From Clavaria fumosa (lineage: Eukaryota; Basidiomycota; Agaricomycetes; Agaricales; Clavariaceae), in NCBI GenBank assembly GCA_951802425.1, contig OX637794.1, positions 558,001 to 622,000 on the forward strand: DNA of 64,000 nucleotides, in the 5' to 3' direction. The translations under genes and the position numbers were made by a program. Of this stretch, positions 12,967-25,054 are shown piece after piece (positions within the stretch are counted from its first letter, which is position 1; every line of letters starts with the position of its first letter). The notes under the pieces are model-generated. The model saw only the letters and a list, made by a program, of their open reading frames with translations. It searched no databases and was not told the DNA's origin.

Positions 12967-14096
12967 TGGACTTTTCTTCTTGGACTCTTGGCTGTGGTGG
13001 ACGGCGAAACGAAACCCACGAACAGTGACGCGCTGTGGGGCTTTGGAGCTAAAGACTGTGATGGCGTAGAAGAGACGTTATGGGTAAAAGAAGGGTCTTC
13101 AATGAAGTGCTGTGTACTAGTTGTGCGCATACAGGAGGTTTCACACCGTACGACGTCGGAGCACACGTTCGCGTGCCAAGGCGATAATTCAAACGCGCAC
13201 CACCAATTTCTCCCATCCTGTTTTAAGAAAAAAGACACACTCGGGCATCATCACTGAATGCATCATCCTAACATCACTCATATGGTGCTTGCCCCCTTTT
13301 CCCGGCCAAAGCTCCTCGGCGGAAATCTTTTCGTAAAGAGATTTTGCAAATTTTCTGTTTATTTACTACAATTTTTAATGGTCAACAGTTAGTCTACTCG
13401 AACATGAACCTTGATCTCGTGCTAAACGACGGTAAAATCCGGGCGATAGTTGCTCTACGCTGATTTTAGCCATGACCAACGGTCGCCAGGTCAATAATTA
13501 CTGTACAAGGCCAGCCTCTACGTGCTACTAGTATGCATCATACAACAAACATTCCGAACTCGTAGCAGTCGAGGCATGATAATTTCACTTGCTGCAATTT
13601 TTACAGAATTGCCAACAATTTGGCAATTATGGAGGTAACAGAACCTGTACTACTGAAGAAGACAGGTCCTGGTGTGCAGGTGAGAGAGAGATATCATCAA
13701 GTTGTACAAATGGGTTCTAACATGCTCCAAAATCATGCTCTGCAACCACCTGCTCTGCAATCACTTGCTCTATTCTGCTTCTGCTTCTGCCTTTGATCTG
13801 GACCCTTTCAAGACACTCAGGTAAGAAGACCTCACCGGATCTAAGTATCCCCTGATGAAGTTACAGCGCATTGGAGTGCGGTTTCGTTGGACAGATGAAT
13901 TTCAATCAACAGTGTGGTTAGAGCTGCCAAATCCGTCTCGGGCGCTTGAGTGGTGCTTCATCAGCCTCGAGTTCCTTTCGAGTCATCTCGTCTTGTCCAA
14001 TCGCCCAAACTGAGTTCCATCACACAGCGTCAACAGATTTCTACTCCACTAGGGACTTCCTCCCTTCTCTCATCTCTTGGTCTGTTTTCTAGCAAC
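12967..14096. other. Intergenic region, divergent promoters
   Basis: About 1.1 kb between the ATPase start (minus strand) and the DUF6699-like gene (plus strand). A/T-rich around 13330-13640, no ORF with family resemblance, no tRNA-like fold or tandem repeat noticed. Likely holds promoter elements for both genes. Confidence 0.5.
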
Positions 14097-14936
14097 ATGT
14101 CAGATCTGGCCGACAAATGGCACGCAGGCACATCTTGTAACGCCTTCCTAATACGCCTCCTCGCCCGTCTTTGATCACAGCTTCCAGATGCACCTGTCCT
14201 ATCACAGACAGACCTGTACCTGCTGAACACGGAGCTCAAGCTTCACCCAATCCTGGTTGCCTCGCACCCGAGCTTCCACCTCGTCTTCAACGTCCAAACA
14301 GGTCCGTCTCTGAAACCCTGCGCGCGCTAATATGTCGGTTGACACACAGACCGGGACTTTGCGACTGAAAGGCCAAACGGGCGGATACAATCCTGTAGAT
14401 CGCGATCGCGACCTGCCCTTCTCACAGAAAGACGAACCCGCGACTCTGCCACGCGTGCAACAGCTCATCTTGATCTGCGAGCTCTCACCGTGGTGTACTA
14501 TCGTGAAGAACGAGAAAGGCGTTACTCTCGGCGACATTTGTCAACAAATTTGGAAGGAGTGAGTTTTTGGTGTTCTCGTTTCCCGAGAATGGTCAGACTG
14601 AAGAAAATAAGCTATACGGATAACTTGGTAACGGAAGCGGAGCTCACGGCGCTTCAGCCGCGATTGCAAGAGCAGATCAAGCGACACGCGCAGCACTCTG
14701 CTGCTGCTGGCTGGTATTATCAAAATCAGGTACCGGGGCGGTATCGTCGAGTGGGTGCGTTTTTGGCCTTTCTCCACCCACTGTAGTACAGGACTAACTT
14801 GTCTTTGCACATAATCCCGACAGACTGGCTGCGCGAACGACACTACTTCGAGGGTCTGACGAAGAAGGACGAATACTCGACGAAGCGCTTGGGATATACG
14901 GCGCCGAATATTTTTGTGATGAACATGATCTCTTAA
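14097..14936 (+). CDS. DUF6699-like conserved basidiomycete protein
   Basis: Conserved protein of unknown function, assigned tentatively to the DUF6699 group common in Agaricomycetes. The chosen model starts at ATG 14097 (MSDLADKWHAGTSYAPVLSQ) and uses introns 14137-14187, 14302-14371, 14559-14611 and 14755-14823. These are the only combination I found that keeps one frame throughout. Features: LLNTELKLHPILVASHPSFH, a conserved-looking TLPRVQQLILICELSPWCTI block followed by VTLGDICQQIWKDYTDNLV, a helical ELTALQPRLQEQIKRHAQ stretch, and the closing VDWLRERHYFEGLTKKDEY with a final GYTAPNIFVMNMIS. No signal peptide, no membrane helix. Family assignment rests on recollection of the pattern (an extended strand, a DIxxxI helix, a terminal aromatic-rich segment) and is moderate. 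Confidence 0.72.
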
Positions 14937-15389
14937 GCAATCAAGTGTACAGTTGTTAAGCTTGCATTACTGCGCCGTGCCGTAGCACAATCCTCAACGG
15001 GTTGACCTAGAGTTCAAGGGTGCATATCTGCGACTTGCTCCAATGTTACATATCAATAGCTGGCCGCTGGCAGAGTAGGGCCTGGTTTCTCGAGACAAAG
15101 CCACAACGGGTTGCAGAGTCGACCACTTTGGTTGGCCGTTTGGGTCGTCAGACCAGAATTTGGGCTGGAGACACCCCATATATTCGTACGACCTATCATA
15201 CAAATCAATTACTGCGCTGTATAGTCCCGTAAAACGCGTCCAATAATGCCTCCGATGCATTCCTAGTGACGGGGATAGCGGTCTTCCCTCAAGCTGGGGA
15301 TTTCCGAACTCGTCCGCGCAAAACGATGCTCGCTTCCGCGCTTCCCGATCGCCGCGTCGCTCGCCATCGACGTCTCGCTTCGTGGAACC
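14937..15389. other. Intergenic region upstream of adenylate kinase
   Basis: About 450 bp with no recognisable coding content. It contains the terminator region of the DUF6699-like gene and the promoter and 5' leader of the adenylate kinase gene. The region from 15290 is C-rich, with pyrimidine stretches near 15290-15370. Confidence 0.5.
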
Positions 15390-16391
15390 ATGACCATTCT
15401 GTCCGACGAAATGGAATACCTCAAGTCCCTCGTCGCCCAGCTCAACACGAAAATCCACGAACTAGAGGCGAGAGCGAAAGCCAAACGCGAGTCGACCAGC
15501 CCCACCCCTGCGCAGCAGCTCCGGACGATCCTCATTGGTCCCCCAGGCGCCGGTAGGGCGGACGTCTCGTATTTCGAACCCGCGCACGCTCTCTGACACA
15601 TCTCTTTCTCGCCCTCTTTCGTGGGCTCTGAACAGGTAAGGGTACGCAAGCGCCACATATTCGCAATGAGTTCTGCGTTTGCCACCTCTCGACGGGCGAC
15701 ATGCTACGCGAGCAGGTCGCGCAAAAGACACCATTAGGCCTTGCGGCGAAACAAAAAATGGATGCGGGTGTGCTAGTCCCTGACGAGGTCATGGTGGGTA
15801 TGATACAGGATCAGCTGGAGAACAACAAGGAGTGTCGGAATGGGTGAGAGAAATGTCCCCCAACTGTGTTTCTTTGAGGAAGAACTCTACTGACGCGTCG
15901 CTCTAATTCTAGTTTCGTGCTTGACGGCTTTCCACGCACAGTAGTTCAGGCTCAGAAGCTAGAGGATATGCTCAACGCGCGCAAGGAAAAACTAGACTCC
16001 GTCGTTGAGCTGCAGATTCCTGACCAACTACTGATCTCTCGTATCACTGGGCGTCTTGTCCACCCGGGTAGTGGACGCACATACCACAAAGAGTCCAGGT
16101 GCATGCCGTTTGCATTGACTTTCCCGTGTAAGGAATTAGCATTGAAACGTCTCTTTTTTACGGTCCAGCCCCCCAAAGAAGCCGATGACGGACGATGTGA
16201 CGGGCGAGCCCTTAGTGCACCGCACGGATGACAACGTCGAGGCACTGACGAAGCGACTGTCCGTCTTCCACTCGCAGACGATGCCGGTAGTAGAATATTA
16301 CAAGAGAAAGGGCTTGTGGCGTGGCGTGGACGCGACGCAATCACCCGCCGTGGTGTGGGACAGTATAAGAAAGGTCTTTCGCGCAACGTAG
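15390..16391 (+). CDS. Adenylate kinase (AK2/Adk1-like)
   Basis: Catalyses ATP + AMP = 2 ADP in the cytosol and mitochondrial intermembrane space. The P-loop GPPGAGKGTQAP is restored across the first intron (15553-15635). Further motifs: [11 protein letters not shown] (AMP binding), [15 protein letters not shown], and [18 protein letters not shown] with the LID segment [18 protein letters not shown] followed by [11 protein letters not shown], which is characteristic of long-form adenylate kinases. Other introns: 15844-15912 and 16099-16168. An N-terminal 30-residue helix ([20 protein letters not shown]) precedes the core and is longer than in yeast Adk1; it is predicted to be a coiled coil or linker. 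Start chosen at ATG 15390 because upstream Met codons lie in other frames. Length of about 260 residues is normal for the family. Confidence 0.95.
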
Positions 16392-16815
16392 TAGAGTGGA
16401 TGTCTACCATGACTTGACACAGTTGTTTTTGGAGGATCTAACAGAACTGGAACAATGAAAATACCAAAGCCAAGGCTTACTGTACGTAAGTCACGCACTA
16501 TGATTGTTACAGTAATAGAATTTGGAACTGTGTGATACTCTAAGTATTGAATCCTCTCGTTGGGTGGAATCCCGATTATTGGTATTAATCTACATGCTGT
16601 CAAAGTAACATTGTTTCAGTATCACTACATCCATACATTTAGCCTTGAGCGGACGATGTAAATAGACAAACGTCGCAGTCAAACACTCCGACTATTAAGA
16701 GGACACCATGATGAAAGACAGTAACTGTATCAGTAAGAACGACTCAGCAGAGATAAATCACTTACACCAGGGTGCCTGATCCATTAGTATACAATACTGG
16801 CCACTTGAAATGTCA

Positions 16816-19463
16816 TCAAAGGGCATCGAAATTGATATGGTGTGAAGCCCGCCTCCGTTCCAACTCGTCTTCTCTCTGGAGTCTTCGTAAGCCACCGAAA
16901 CGCCTCTCTGCCTTGGAGAAAAAAAGATACGGATCCTTACCTGCTCATTCCAATGCAAGATACCCGTGATCGCAGCCAAGACCACAGTCGCAACGACGGC
17001 GGTGACGGTTACCCACGGGATCCATTCGCCGGGCCTCAGGAATAGCTCACGCTTCCACCCATCGGTGGCGATCCCGGGAGGAGGCATGATGACAACTTTA
17101 GAGTTCGGAATGACTCCTTCCATGTTGATGTAATGGTTCGAGACGTGTTTCGTCGAACCGACGAAGAGGTTCTCGATGTAGTTGTTCGTCCGGCCAAGGC
17201 CGAAGAAGGTATATGGGGTTAATAAAGACTGATACGTAGCTTGTGGGAGCTGAGCAACTGAACGGAACTTGAGAGGATTGAATGAGAGATCTGCGAAAGA
17301 GCCTCACCTCCAGCAGCAGAGCGGCGCCCAGATGTATCCAATACCGTGTATTTGTACGTTGCACCGGGATAACTCAAGCCGAACGGCTGTCAAGGCTATT
17401 ATTATGGGCGATCAACATGAAAAACGAAAAGGACATACGTGATACTTCTCCGTAGTGTTTGGAGGCGAGCACCAACCATTACTGCAGACGCTATTCAGTA
17501 CTTCGGACCAAGACCGCCAAGTCAGTAAGTCCGCGTTGAGTGGTAATACAGTAGCGTACCGATAGCCTTGAGGAAGAACGCATCGTAATACATATTGTTT
17601 TGGATGAGTACAACAGTCCCTTTTCCTTGCTTTCCTGTCCTCAAGATCATGAGATCGAGGGTTCCCTGGACTACATCAGCATTTCAACGCCCCAAAGAGA
17701 GGCGGGAAGTATCGCACGTCTTCATCCATGTCTAAGAAAGCTGCGCCTCTTGCGTCTTCAACTTTACTGAGTGACTCCGTTTTCTGCCGGTCCGCACTCC
17801 ACCCTCTTCTTCCGCGACCATCCACACCACAACCTGCGATACCACTCTTGCAACCCACGTTTAGTAATAGACGTGGAATGCGACGATCTTTTTCGTCCGC
17901 GACAATTAGTAGCATATCTGGGAAGCCGTCAAGATTGACGTCGCCAATCTTCAAGGGGATAGGGAGGGGCGGTGAGGAACTCGTGTCAAGGACAAGAAGG
18001 GCGCTAGGCGAGGAAGGGAAAAGCTTTGAAACCGAAAATCGGGAGAAAGCCTGAGAGGGGCCTATTCAATGAACCTGCTTTCGACCTCAAATGCGGTTAG
18101 CTCACATTTGTATTATGGTCCTCCGAAAGATCGAACTTAAATTTCGGGTCGGCTGTACAAAGATCATTCGGTTGCCTGCAAGACCGACTGCCAGGCTCTG
18201 CGCCTATTCGGGAAGTGCATAGTGGTAGTTGTTGATTGTAGGCGATGTTCAAGTAGCAATCTATGCCAACTCCTGTGGACGCGGATACTGACGAACAGGT
18301 AGAGAAAACCATGTCAATTGTGCCATCTCGATCTGCGCGGAAGCATTTAGATGCGTACTTGAAGACATTAGAAATTAGGACTGACCGACATCGGCGAAAG
18401 AAATGGCTTGAACACCCGGTGGAAGTTTGCCAGTCTGAGCGAGGGAAAATCCCTTGGATTTGTTGTTGACCCATATTTCGAAGAACTTGTCCTCGTCGTT
18501 GCCATCGCAAACAAGGAAAAGATCTGTTACATAGAACCTTGGACAAGGAACAACCAATGATTCATAATTTGACACCGACCAGCAAGACAATCCCCGTTTA
18601 GATCTACAAAAGCAGAGCTATGTGGATTTGAAAGTTTACACCGTGAGCTCAGCAACTCAGCATCTTTTCTGTTGGGATATCTCAGTGGGAGCTACAGTAA
18701 GTATGAGGCACGCACAATTCAAAGAGTGGTGAATGCGGTATGGAGGCATTCCATATATTCGACCACAGCTGCAGATGATGTGAATCATGGCTTGGACTCA
18801 TACCAAGTAGATCAATTTTCATGTCTCCATTCATATCGATTGGAATAGGTTGGGAAAGGGAGGAAGGGGGTACGCTGATTGGGTTAGCATCTTGTGACGA
18901 AGACGTTGAAAATCAGGATACCGTATTTCAGAAGTAACGTACATACCAAGACCACCATGAAGCAAGCCTAGATACACTGCCATGTCGAGCTGACCGGATG
19001 CTGAACTTTCACTTATGACCAGCAAGTCGACCAGGCCATCCTGGTTGAAGTCGCCGGGTATTGCATTATGAATGTGCCGTGGATGGGTAAAGCTGTATGA
19101 ATCTTCAAACTGAAAATTATCTGATAGCCAGGCGGTTAGTTACAGTGAGATTGGTTCCATACCAAGCTCACCGTGGTTCCATACATGCACAGTCACTGTT
19201 TTCATATCGGTCCCGAGGGAAAGTACGTCCAGACTTGAAGACTCAGCCATAGACAGGTTCGTCTCAGAAGCGCGAACGCGTACTCACAACTGGTCCCCAT
19301 TGAAATCGCCGAATGCAATGATTCGGCCGTCATGGTGAAGACCCATAAGTCCCGCTTCAATGAAGGAGTTGCCCCTGAATCGCTTCGGTGGAAATGGCCA
19401 TATTGCTGTTGTTGAGCGCGGCAACAAGCAGAATGCCACAGACAACGCGGCTAAGCACCTCAT
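16816..19463 (-). CDS. ITFG1/TIP-like FG-GAP repeat membrane protein
   Basis: Type I membrane protein related to T-cell immunomodulatory protein (ITFG1), a conserved eukaryotic protein with an integrin-alpha-like beta-propeller outside and a single C-terminal membrane helix. ATG 19463 begins a signal peptide (MRCLAALSVAFCLLPRST). FG-GAP calcium-loop motifs follow: FGDFNGDQL, GDFNQDGLVDLLVISE, DMNGDMKIDLLG, ADRDGTIDMVFSTC, IGDVNLDGFPDMLLIVADE. Near the C-terminus the family-typical FFGLGRTNNYIENLFVGSTK and PPPGIATDGWKRELFLRPGE precede the helix WVTVTAVVATVVLAAITGIL. The cytoplasmic tail REDELERRRASHHINFDAL is restored by an intron at 16876-16940 and ends in the family's characteristic NFDA(L/M). 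Many introns, of which only the last was resolved exactly. Convergent with adenylate kinase; divergent from TFIIE beta with 140 bp between starts. Confidence 0.87.
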
Positions 19464-19603
19464 TCCGAGGCGGGTAGCGGATGTTGGACGTGTATCGCAG
19501 TGCTGGTGCCGCAGCCTTGAATACATGTCCTGAACACATTCGGTTTTTTGATGAGTCAGCGTATGTATATGGATTTGGAGTTTGCCTTCCACCATCCACC
19601 GTC

Positions 19604-20764
19604 ATGTCCGCGCTCGCCAAAGATACTGCAGCGTTCAAAAATGCGCTTCAGAGACAAGATTACACATCCTGGCATTCTCAGCCCCCACCGCTTAGCGCTC
19701 CTTCACCCACTGACGCCTCGTCGACTGCGTCAACTCCAAAGAAGAAGCGACCAAAGACGAGTACGCCATGGTCGGCTGCATCCCTGATTAACTCTGATTT
19801 TCTGGCCATAGACATTGTCTACTCGCAACCTGCTGATACAGGGACAGGCAACAATGTAAACACGCAGTTGGTTTACATCGTTGAACACCTTTGGGTGCGC
19901 ACATCCCTTGCGTTCCTCATTTCTCGCCCACGAGACTCCCAACAGTCGACGCAAAGCCTTATGAGGCTTCAAGACATTGCCATTGTCACGAACACACCCG
20001 TTGATACCGACAAAGTGCTACTGGAGAAGTTTCGAGCACATGACCGCGTACACTGGGACCCCAAGACCGACCTTTATTCATACAAGGCATGCCCTCTCCC
20101 GTCTCGTATTTTATCCTCTCTATTAATTGATTCACGGCTATCAGAACGAGTATAACTTCAGGAACAAGGCGGCGCTGCTGACAGAAATCCAGCGGCGGAC
20201 GCAGAAGGGATCAGGGCTCTCCGTGCGTGCGCTGAAGGATTCTTGGAAGGAGGCACCCCAAGCGATCGAGGAGCTCGAGCAAGAAGGCGAGGTTCTCCTC
20301 ACGCGTACCGTTAAGGACGGCCAGCTACGGATGGTATTCTGGAATGAGGTCAAGCCTCCTGAAGAAATCGAGAAAGGAATGTGTCTGTTTTTGTTGTTGG
20401 GTGACTTGAATGTCGAGCGCCTTGCGTTCCCTTTTTTTTAAAAAAAATTATAAAAACAGAGTTTCAGGACCTGTGGCATTCACTCAAGACACCCAACAAT
20501 GTTGATTTGCTCAAGAGTCTCGCAACCGGTGCGCCTTCTTCATGCAATGAATCATGAAATAGCCAGACTCGCCACTCGCTCACTATTCTCATGTCAGATG
20601 GCCTGCAAGCAACTGCGGCAGAGACTCCGTTGCCGTCAGAGACTCCGACAGCTCCGATGAAGAAGAAAGGCAAACAAACTGCGCCAAGACAGCGCCAGGC
20701 CCGTCTAACAAACACGCATCTCAAAGGCCAGATTGACCTCAGTCAGAGGCATGTTTACAGGTGA
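19604..20764 (+). CDS. Transcription initiation factor IIE subunit beta (TFIIE beta, Tfa2-like)
   Basis: Subunit of TFIIE, which recruits TFIIH to the RNA polymerase II pre-initiation complex. Visible: Lys/Pro-rich N-terminal linker (TPKKKRPKTSTPWSAAS), first winged helix with NTQLVYIVEHL and MRLQDIAIVTNTPVDTD, second winged helix with YNFRNKAALLTEIQRRT, then FWNEVKPPEEIEK, EFQDLWHSLKTPNNVDLLKS, GLQATAAETPLP and the basic end KKKGKQTAPRQRQARLTNTH. Introns: 19895-19945 (in frame, no stop), 20087-20144 (GC-AG; donor GCATGC), 20377-20459 and 20529-20597. The third intron begins GAATGT rather than GTATGT, a non-canonical donor; its retention would stop translation about 20 codons on. ATG 19604 is chosen because upstream codons lack homology and lie in the promoter shared with the ITFG1-like gene. 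Confidence 0.92.
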
Positions 20765-20996
20765 GGATTGAGATATAGAGGTGGTGATATGGGGTGATCG
20801 AGATTATCATTTACTGGTAAGCAATTGCCCTTGTTGTAATATGAGGTGCACAGCTGAATCCTTCTCGCCTAGAGCTGGGTTCATGCATGGCTGATTAGAC
20901 ATCACTGGGTGGAGTATATAGTCACGAGGTGTACGTAGCATACATGGTTGACTCAACATGAAAACATTACTACACGAGCAGAGTGGAGCCGAAGCA

Positions 20997-23747
20997 TCAT
21001 TTACGTGAGCGACTACCGCCAAAGCGGGCGACTTCATTCGGTTCTCGCGAATCGTCCCGCCGCCGTCGAGGCAGGTCTTCTCTCCGCCTCGGCGGTGACC
21101 TTGAGACGGACCTTGATACAGACCTCGATATTGACCTTGACCTCGGTCTCATCCTGGGCCTCGTCCTGGAGTCCGATCTCGCACGTCGTCCAGGGGGCGT
21201 CAGGTCCTCGCCGCGGTGCCGGGCATACGGAACTTGTTCACGTCGCGTAGGCGGTGGCGACGCGCGACGCGGTGGTGACCGCGAATACCGGGAGCGAGGC
21301 AATGGGGAGCGGCGCCGGCCGGGCGACGGCCCCCGGCGGTTCTCGCTGCGGACGCGCTCTCGGTACGCCGTCCGCGGCGGAGACTTTGTGCGGCGATCCG
21401 GTGTGCGCGAACGAGCAGAAGATTTTGGGCGGCGATCCGGTGTGCGCGAACGGGCAGAACCCGAACTGCCAGATGAATCCGACTCGCTGGACGAATCCGA
21501 ATCAGACGAACTATCGGTTGATGACGAACTATCGGTTGGTGACGAGCTTTCCGCCTCGAGCATAGCCCGTCTCTGCTCCATGATCATCCTCGGAGCATTC
21601 TGAAATGTAGCGTGATGAATTTCTTTCCCAATGGATGACATTGGCACTTCGGTATTCACCTTCAGGTATTCTCTCATTTCTTCGGTTATGACTCCCAAGC
21701 CAATGCTCGTGAAATAATTGATGGCAAATCGTGTATTTTTCGGGATATCCATGGGGAACATATCCTCGCAGGATTTTTTGACTTCTTCGTCCTTGAAGCG
21801 CTCAGCGAGCGTCTTTAATCCCATACTCTCCATCATTTCGCCCAACAGAATCTTCATGAAGATGCGACTGCTCGAGGTAGTGTCGTCCTCGTTGATTTTG
21901 ACACAGGAGAACACAGCCCAGGACATAGCGTCCGTCGCAAGTAGATGACCAAAGAATCTTGCGATGTTACGCAGGCGATTAGTTTCGTATCGGTGAATAG
22001 TATAGTAGTAGTTGTTGAAGGCTTGTTCGAGAGAGTCCGTCCACACCCGATTGAGCTTGCTGAACCGCTCGCCGACCAGGCCGTAGAAGGTCGAATACGA
22101 GCGCTCTTGGGAACAACATTCGATAATCATGTTCACTAGCTCGATCTGAAGGATTGCTCTCAACGACGATGATTGCTGGGTTCAACAGAGCTCACTAACC
22201 TCCTGTCCTTCAGCAAGCTGAATCTTCAAGAGTTTATGGACAGCTTCCTCGTAGTTGAGAGCGTTCATGATGGTCAGATAGATTACGCGACGTAGGTTCA
22301 CGAGATTCGTTTCTGTATGATCCTCAATGCCTTCTTTCTCTTCAACAACTGCGCTGAACATAAGACCGATGTCAAAGACGGGGAAGTCACATCACATTAC
22401 CTTCTTGTTCGTCACTGGACTCATCAGGGTCAGTTTCCTCATCACCCGAACTTTCTCCCAGAATCTCGTCTTTTATCGCTTGATACTTTTTCTCATTCAC
22501 CAGATATTGGGGGTCGTGCTTGAAGATATCTACCACACGTGAGCTCAACATCCAAGATCTTCGTAAGGAAGAAACTCACTGAGCCCTTCTTGCACCTGCA
22601 GCTCGTCCTCTAGTTGAATCTGGTGAGTAATCTGTTCGTCCTCCTCAACCAAGTCCAGACCCTCGGGCAAGATGGGGTTATCCTTATACTTGTCCTTTCT
22701 AACTTGCATCAGAACCTCAATCATGTATTGGACTCTCTGGCTGATGTTGCCCTCATTCAACACAGCCCGGAAACGCTCAAATGCGGATGCATTCGCTTTT
22801 GGAGAATTCTCCGCGAGAAAGGCGCCAACCTCGCGCATGAAGCCAACTGCAATTTCGATGGAGTCGTCGGTGGGGCGTTCAAGGAGAAGGAATAGAATTT
22901 CGAGCGCAACAATCTCGTGAGCGACAGCTTGATTGATGAGGTGCGCAACAAATGTTGTGCTAGAGTGGCATATGATCTACATTTCTCTATGCGTCAACGT
23001 CGGTTGACTTTTTAAGAAGAGCAGATGCGCACTTTATCGTTCCGCTTGTATGCTCGCCGGAACTGGCTCAACAGACGGGTGACGACCAATTCGCCGACCT
23101 GCGGCAGTTTCGTGTTGATGATGGCCACCAAGGCGGCAAAGACCGGCGTGAACGGCAAACTCGCGGCCTGTGCCTTCATCACGCTCCTGCAAAACAGGCC
23201 TCTGCCACGGATGAGGTTCTCTGAGAAGAGCTCTGGCACAATCTGCTTGATGTTCGTCACGTTTACACGATTGACGATACCCGTGATCGACTTGCGCAGC
23301 GCGTCCCAGGCAAGCCGCTGATACTCCGGGCTGGTTTTATCCGCCGCGGCCGCCTGCTGCAGGGCGCGCAGCCGCGCAGGAGGCATATAAACCCCGCCTG
23401 AGCGCGAGCTTGTGAGCTTGGCGAATTCGGCTTGAGCGTCTTCCTTCTCCTTTTTGCGTGCTTCGGAATCCTCGAGTTCTTTGTTGGCAATACGAATGGC
23501 GAGTTGTCGCTCGCGTTCGGCGCGGCGGATGGGGTCCGCGTCAACGACTTTTGGAAGAGGTATGTTAGTTTTAAGGGCGGGAGGCGAACGAGAACGGCGT
23601 CGGCTTGACGGGGGGGCTTCCTTTGCACCCTTGGGTGACTGAGACCTGGAAGTGACTTCACGACGAATCATCAACAGGATAAAGGGACAGTTCTCACCTC
23701 TTTCTTTTGTGCGCTGCAACTTCAGGTAGAGGAGTGTCGGATGGCAT
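20997..23747 (-). CDS. Pre-mRNA-splicing factor CWC22
   Basis: Spliceosome component that binds eIF4A3 and helps deposit the exon-junction complex. N-terminus [18 protein letters not shown] (ATG 23747; intron 23646-23697), then an RS-like linker and [19 protein letters not shown]. Next comes [13 protein letters not shown], directly before the MIF4G domain ([39 protein letters not shown]). The second half of MIF4G, an acidic linker (ESSGDEEDGSDDE) and an MA3 domain ([40 protein letters not shown]) follow. The family-typical [20 protein letters not shown] and [13 protein letters not shown] are present. The C-terminus is a long Ser/Asp tract followed by an Arg/Ser-rich tail ending at 20997, in keeping with a splicing factor. 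Several introns lie between 22163 and 23020. Confidence 0.93.
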
Positions 23748-24289
23748 GGTCGCTGGTCACTAAGCTCGCTCGTCTGTGAAATTTCAAAGGCTGATGTTTG
23801 TCTTTGTTTATACTGCTACAGCTTGTTGTACTGTGCACACACATGGGCAATCAATTTTGTAGTGTAAAACAAGGTACTGGATGGTGTAAATATGTCCTGT
23901 ATAATGGGTACCAGATGAAATCCTAGCCTTGATATTGTCTAGTCTAGAAAATTAAGTATGGACCCTTTCAAGGTATGAGACATGTCCAGTAGTCAACTGA
24001 AGTCTGTCAAAGGATATCCATATCTAATTTGCTAGACCAGATGTTAACCAGGCCAGGATATCCATCCAGTCTAGACATGACAGTGAAAGAAGCAATGACT
24101 GACTTTTTCACTGCCAAGCAGATCTACATCCCTTGATAATAATATTGTACAGATGAAACCTGTGTGTCAGACTTTTTCTGCCAGTGTTCAAATGGACATG
24201 CAGGACACACCCATAATACATGCTCTTACAAGGCAACTGGGTAATGCACACAACACACCACTACAGCTCCAACCTCTGTTCTAAACACC

Positions 24290-24968
24290 CTGGATAACAG
24301 ACAATAAGGGAGACAGGACTACCATCAGCAGTACTGTGCCTCTATGTGCTGTCAGAGCACACAAGTTGGGACCAAAGTGTCACAGTCAATCCTAAATCTG
24401 GAGTCCAAAGGTCACAGTGAGGTTGTGATAAGGTTGCAAGAGTCACATGTTTAGCAGACACTTAGGGCTGACTTCAAAGTAGAAAGATGCAGAGTCTGAG
24501 AATATTGAAAGCTAAGGAAAAATTCTATCATAGGGGTATACATGTATATACCTAGTCTGAGTCCATAGAGACAGAGTAAGTACAAAGTTGCAACAGGATC
24601 ACAAGCAGTGGGAATGACCATGGGGAGGGAATGAAGGTAACCAAGTAATGATCATGGTGGTACCATGACATTGGCGGGGGTACAAGGAATTGGTAAGGGA
24701 ATACAAAGCCATTGTGGGGAGGGGACAAGAATGCCAAGGGAATGGGATAGTGGTATCATGATAGGTCCAGTAATATAAGGTTGTGATAGGGACAGTTGTT
24801 TGATGCAAAGGTGACAGCTGTCATGAACCTGACAGGGTGATGGCATCCTGCTTGATGTGCCATAACACAAATGGGCTGTACTGTTGGTAGTAGTCATGTG
24901 AGTCCTCGTGACTTACTTGTCATGTGACTGCAACCTTGGACTGGTCACGTGATGTTGCCATGACACAA
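24290..24968 (-). mobile_element. Solo LTR related to the 3' LTR of the third Gypsy element
   Basis: Read on the minus strand, this begins TGTCATGGCAACATCACGTG and matches, with many substitutions, the LTR that starts at 51823 (TGTTGTGGCAACATCACATG). Shared landmarks in the same order are the repeated TCACRTGA boxes, ATTATCCCATTCCCTTGGCAT-like runs, CTATGGACTCAGACT, and a TATATACA box near 24545. No internal Gypsy coding sequence lies next to it, so it is a solo or badly decayed LTR. The distal boundary near 24290 is approximate and no target duplication was identified. Confidence 0.65.
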
Positions 24969-25054
24969 AGGAATAAACTCTGTCTGCTATATCAAGGGCC
25001 TCATTTTGTCAGCTGAGATGTAGCTCTATAAGCTCAGCCAATCAACTTGATATA

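Noticed and set aside
16911..16940. A 29 nt intron near the end of the ITFG1-like gene
   Set aside because: Shorter than any credible intron here. Moving the acceptor to 16876 gives a 65 nt intron and the correct NFDAL tail.
20983..21603. Plus-strand frame opposite the CWC22 C-terminus
   Set aside because: Shadow of the Arg/Ser-rich tail; the minus strand continues the CWC22 protein in frame.
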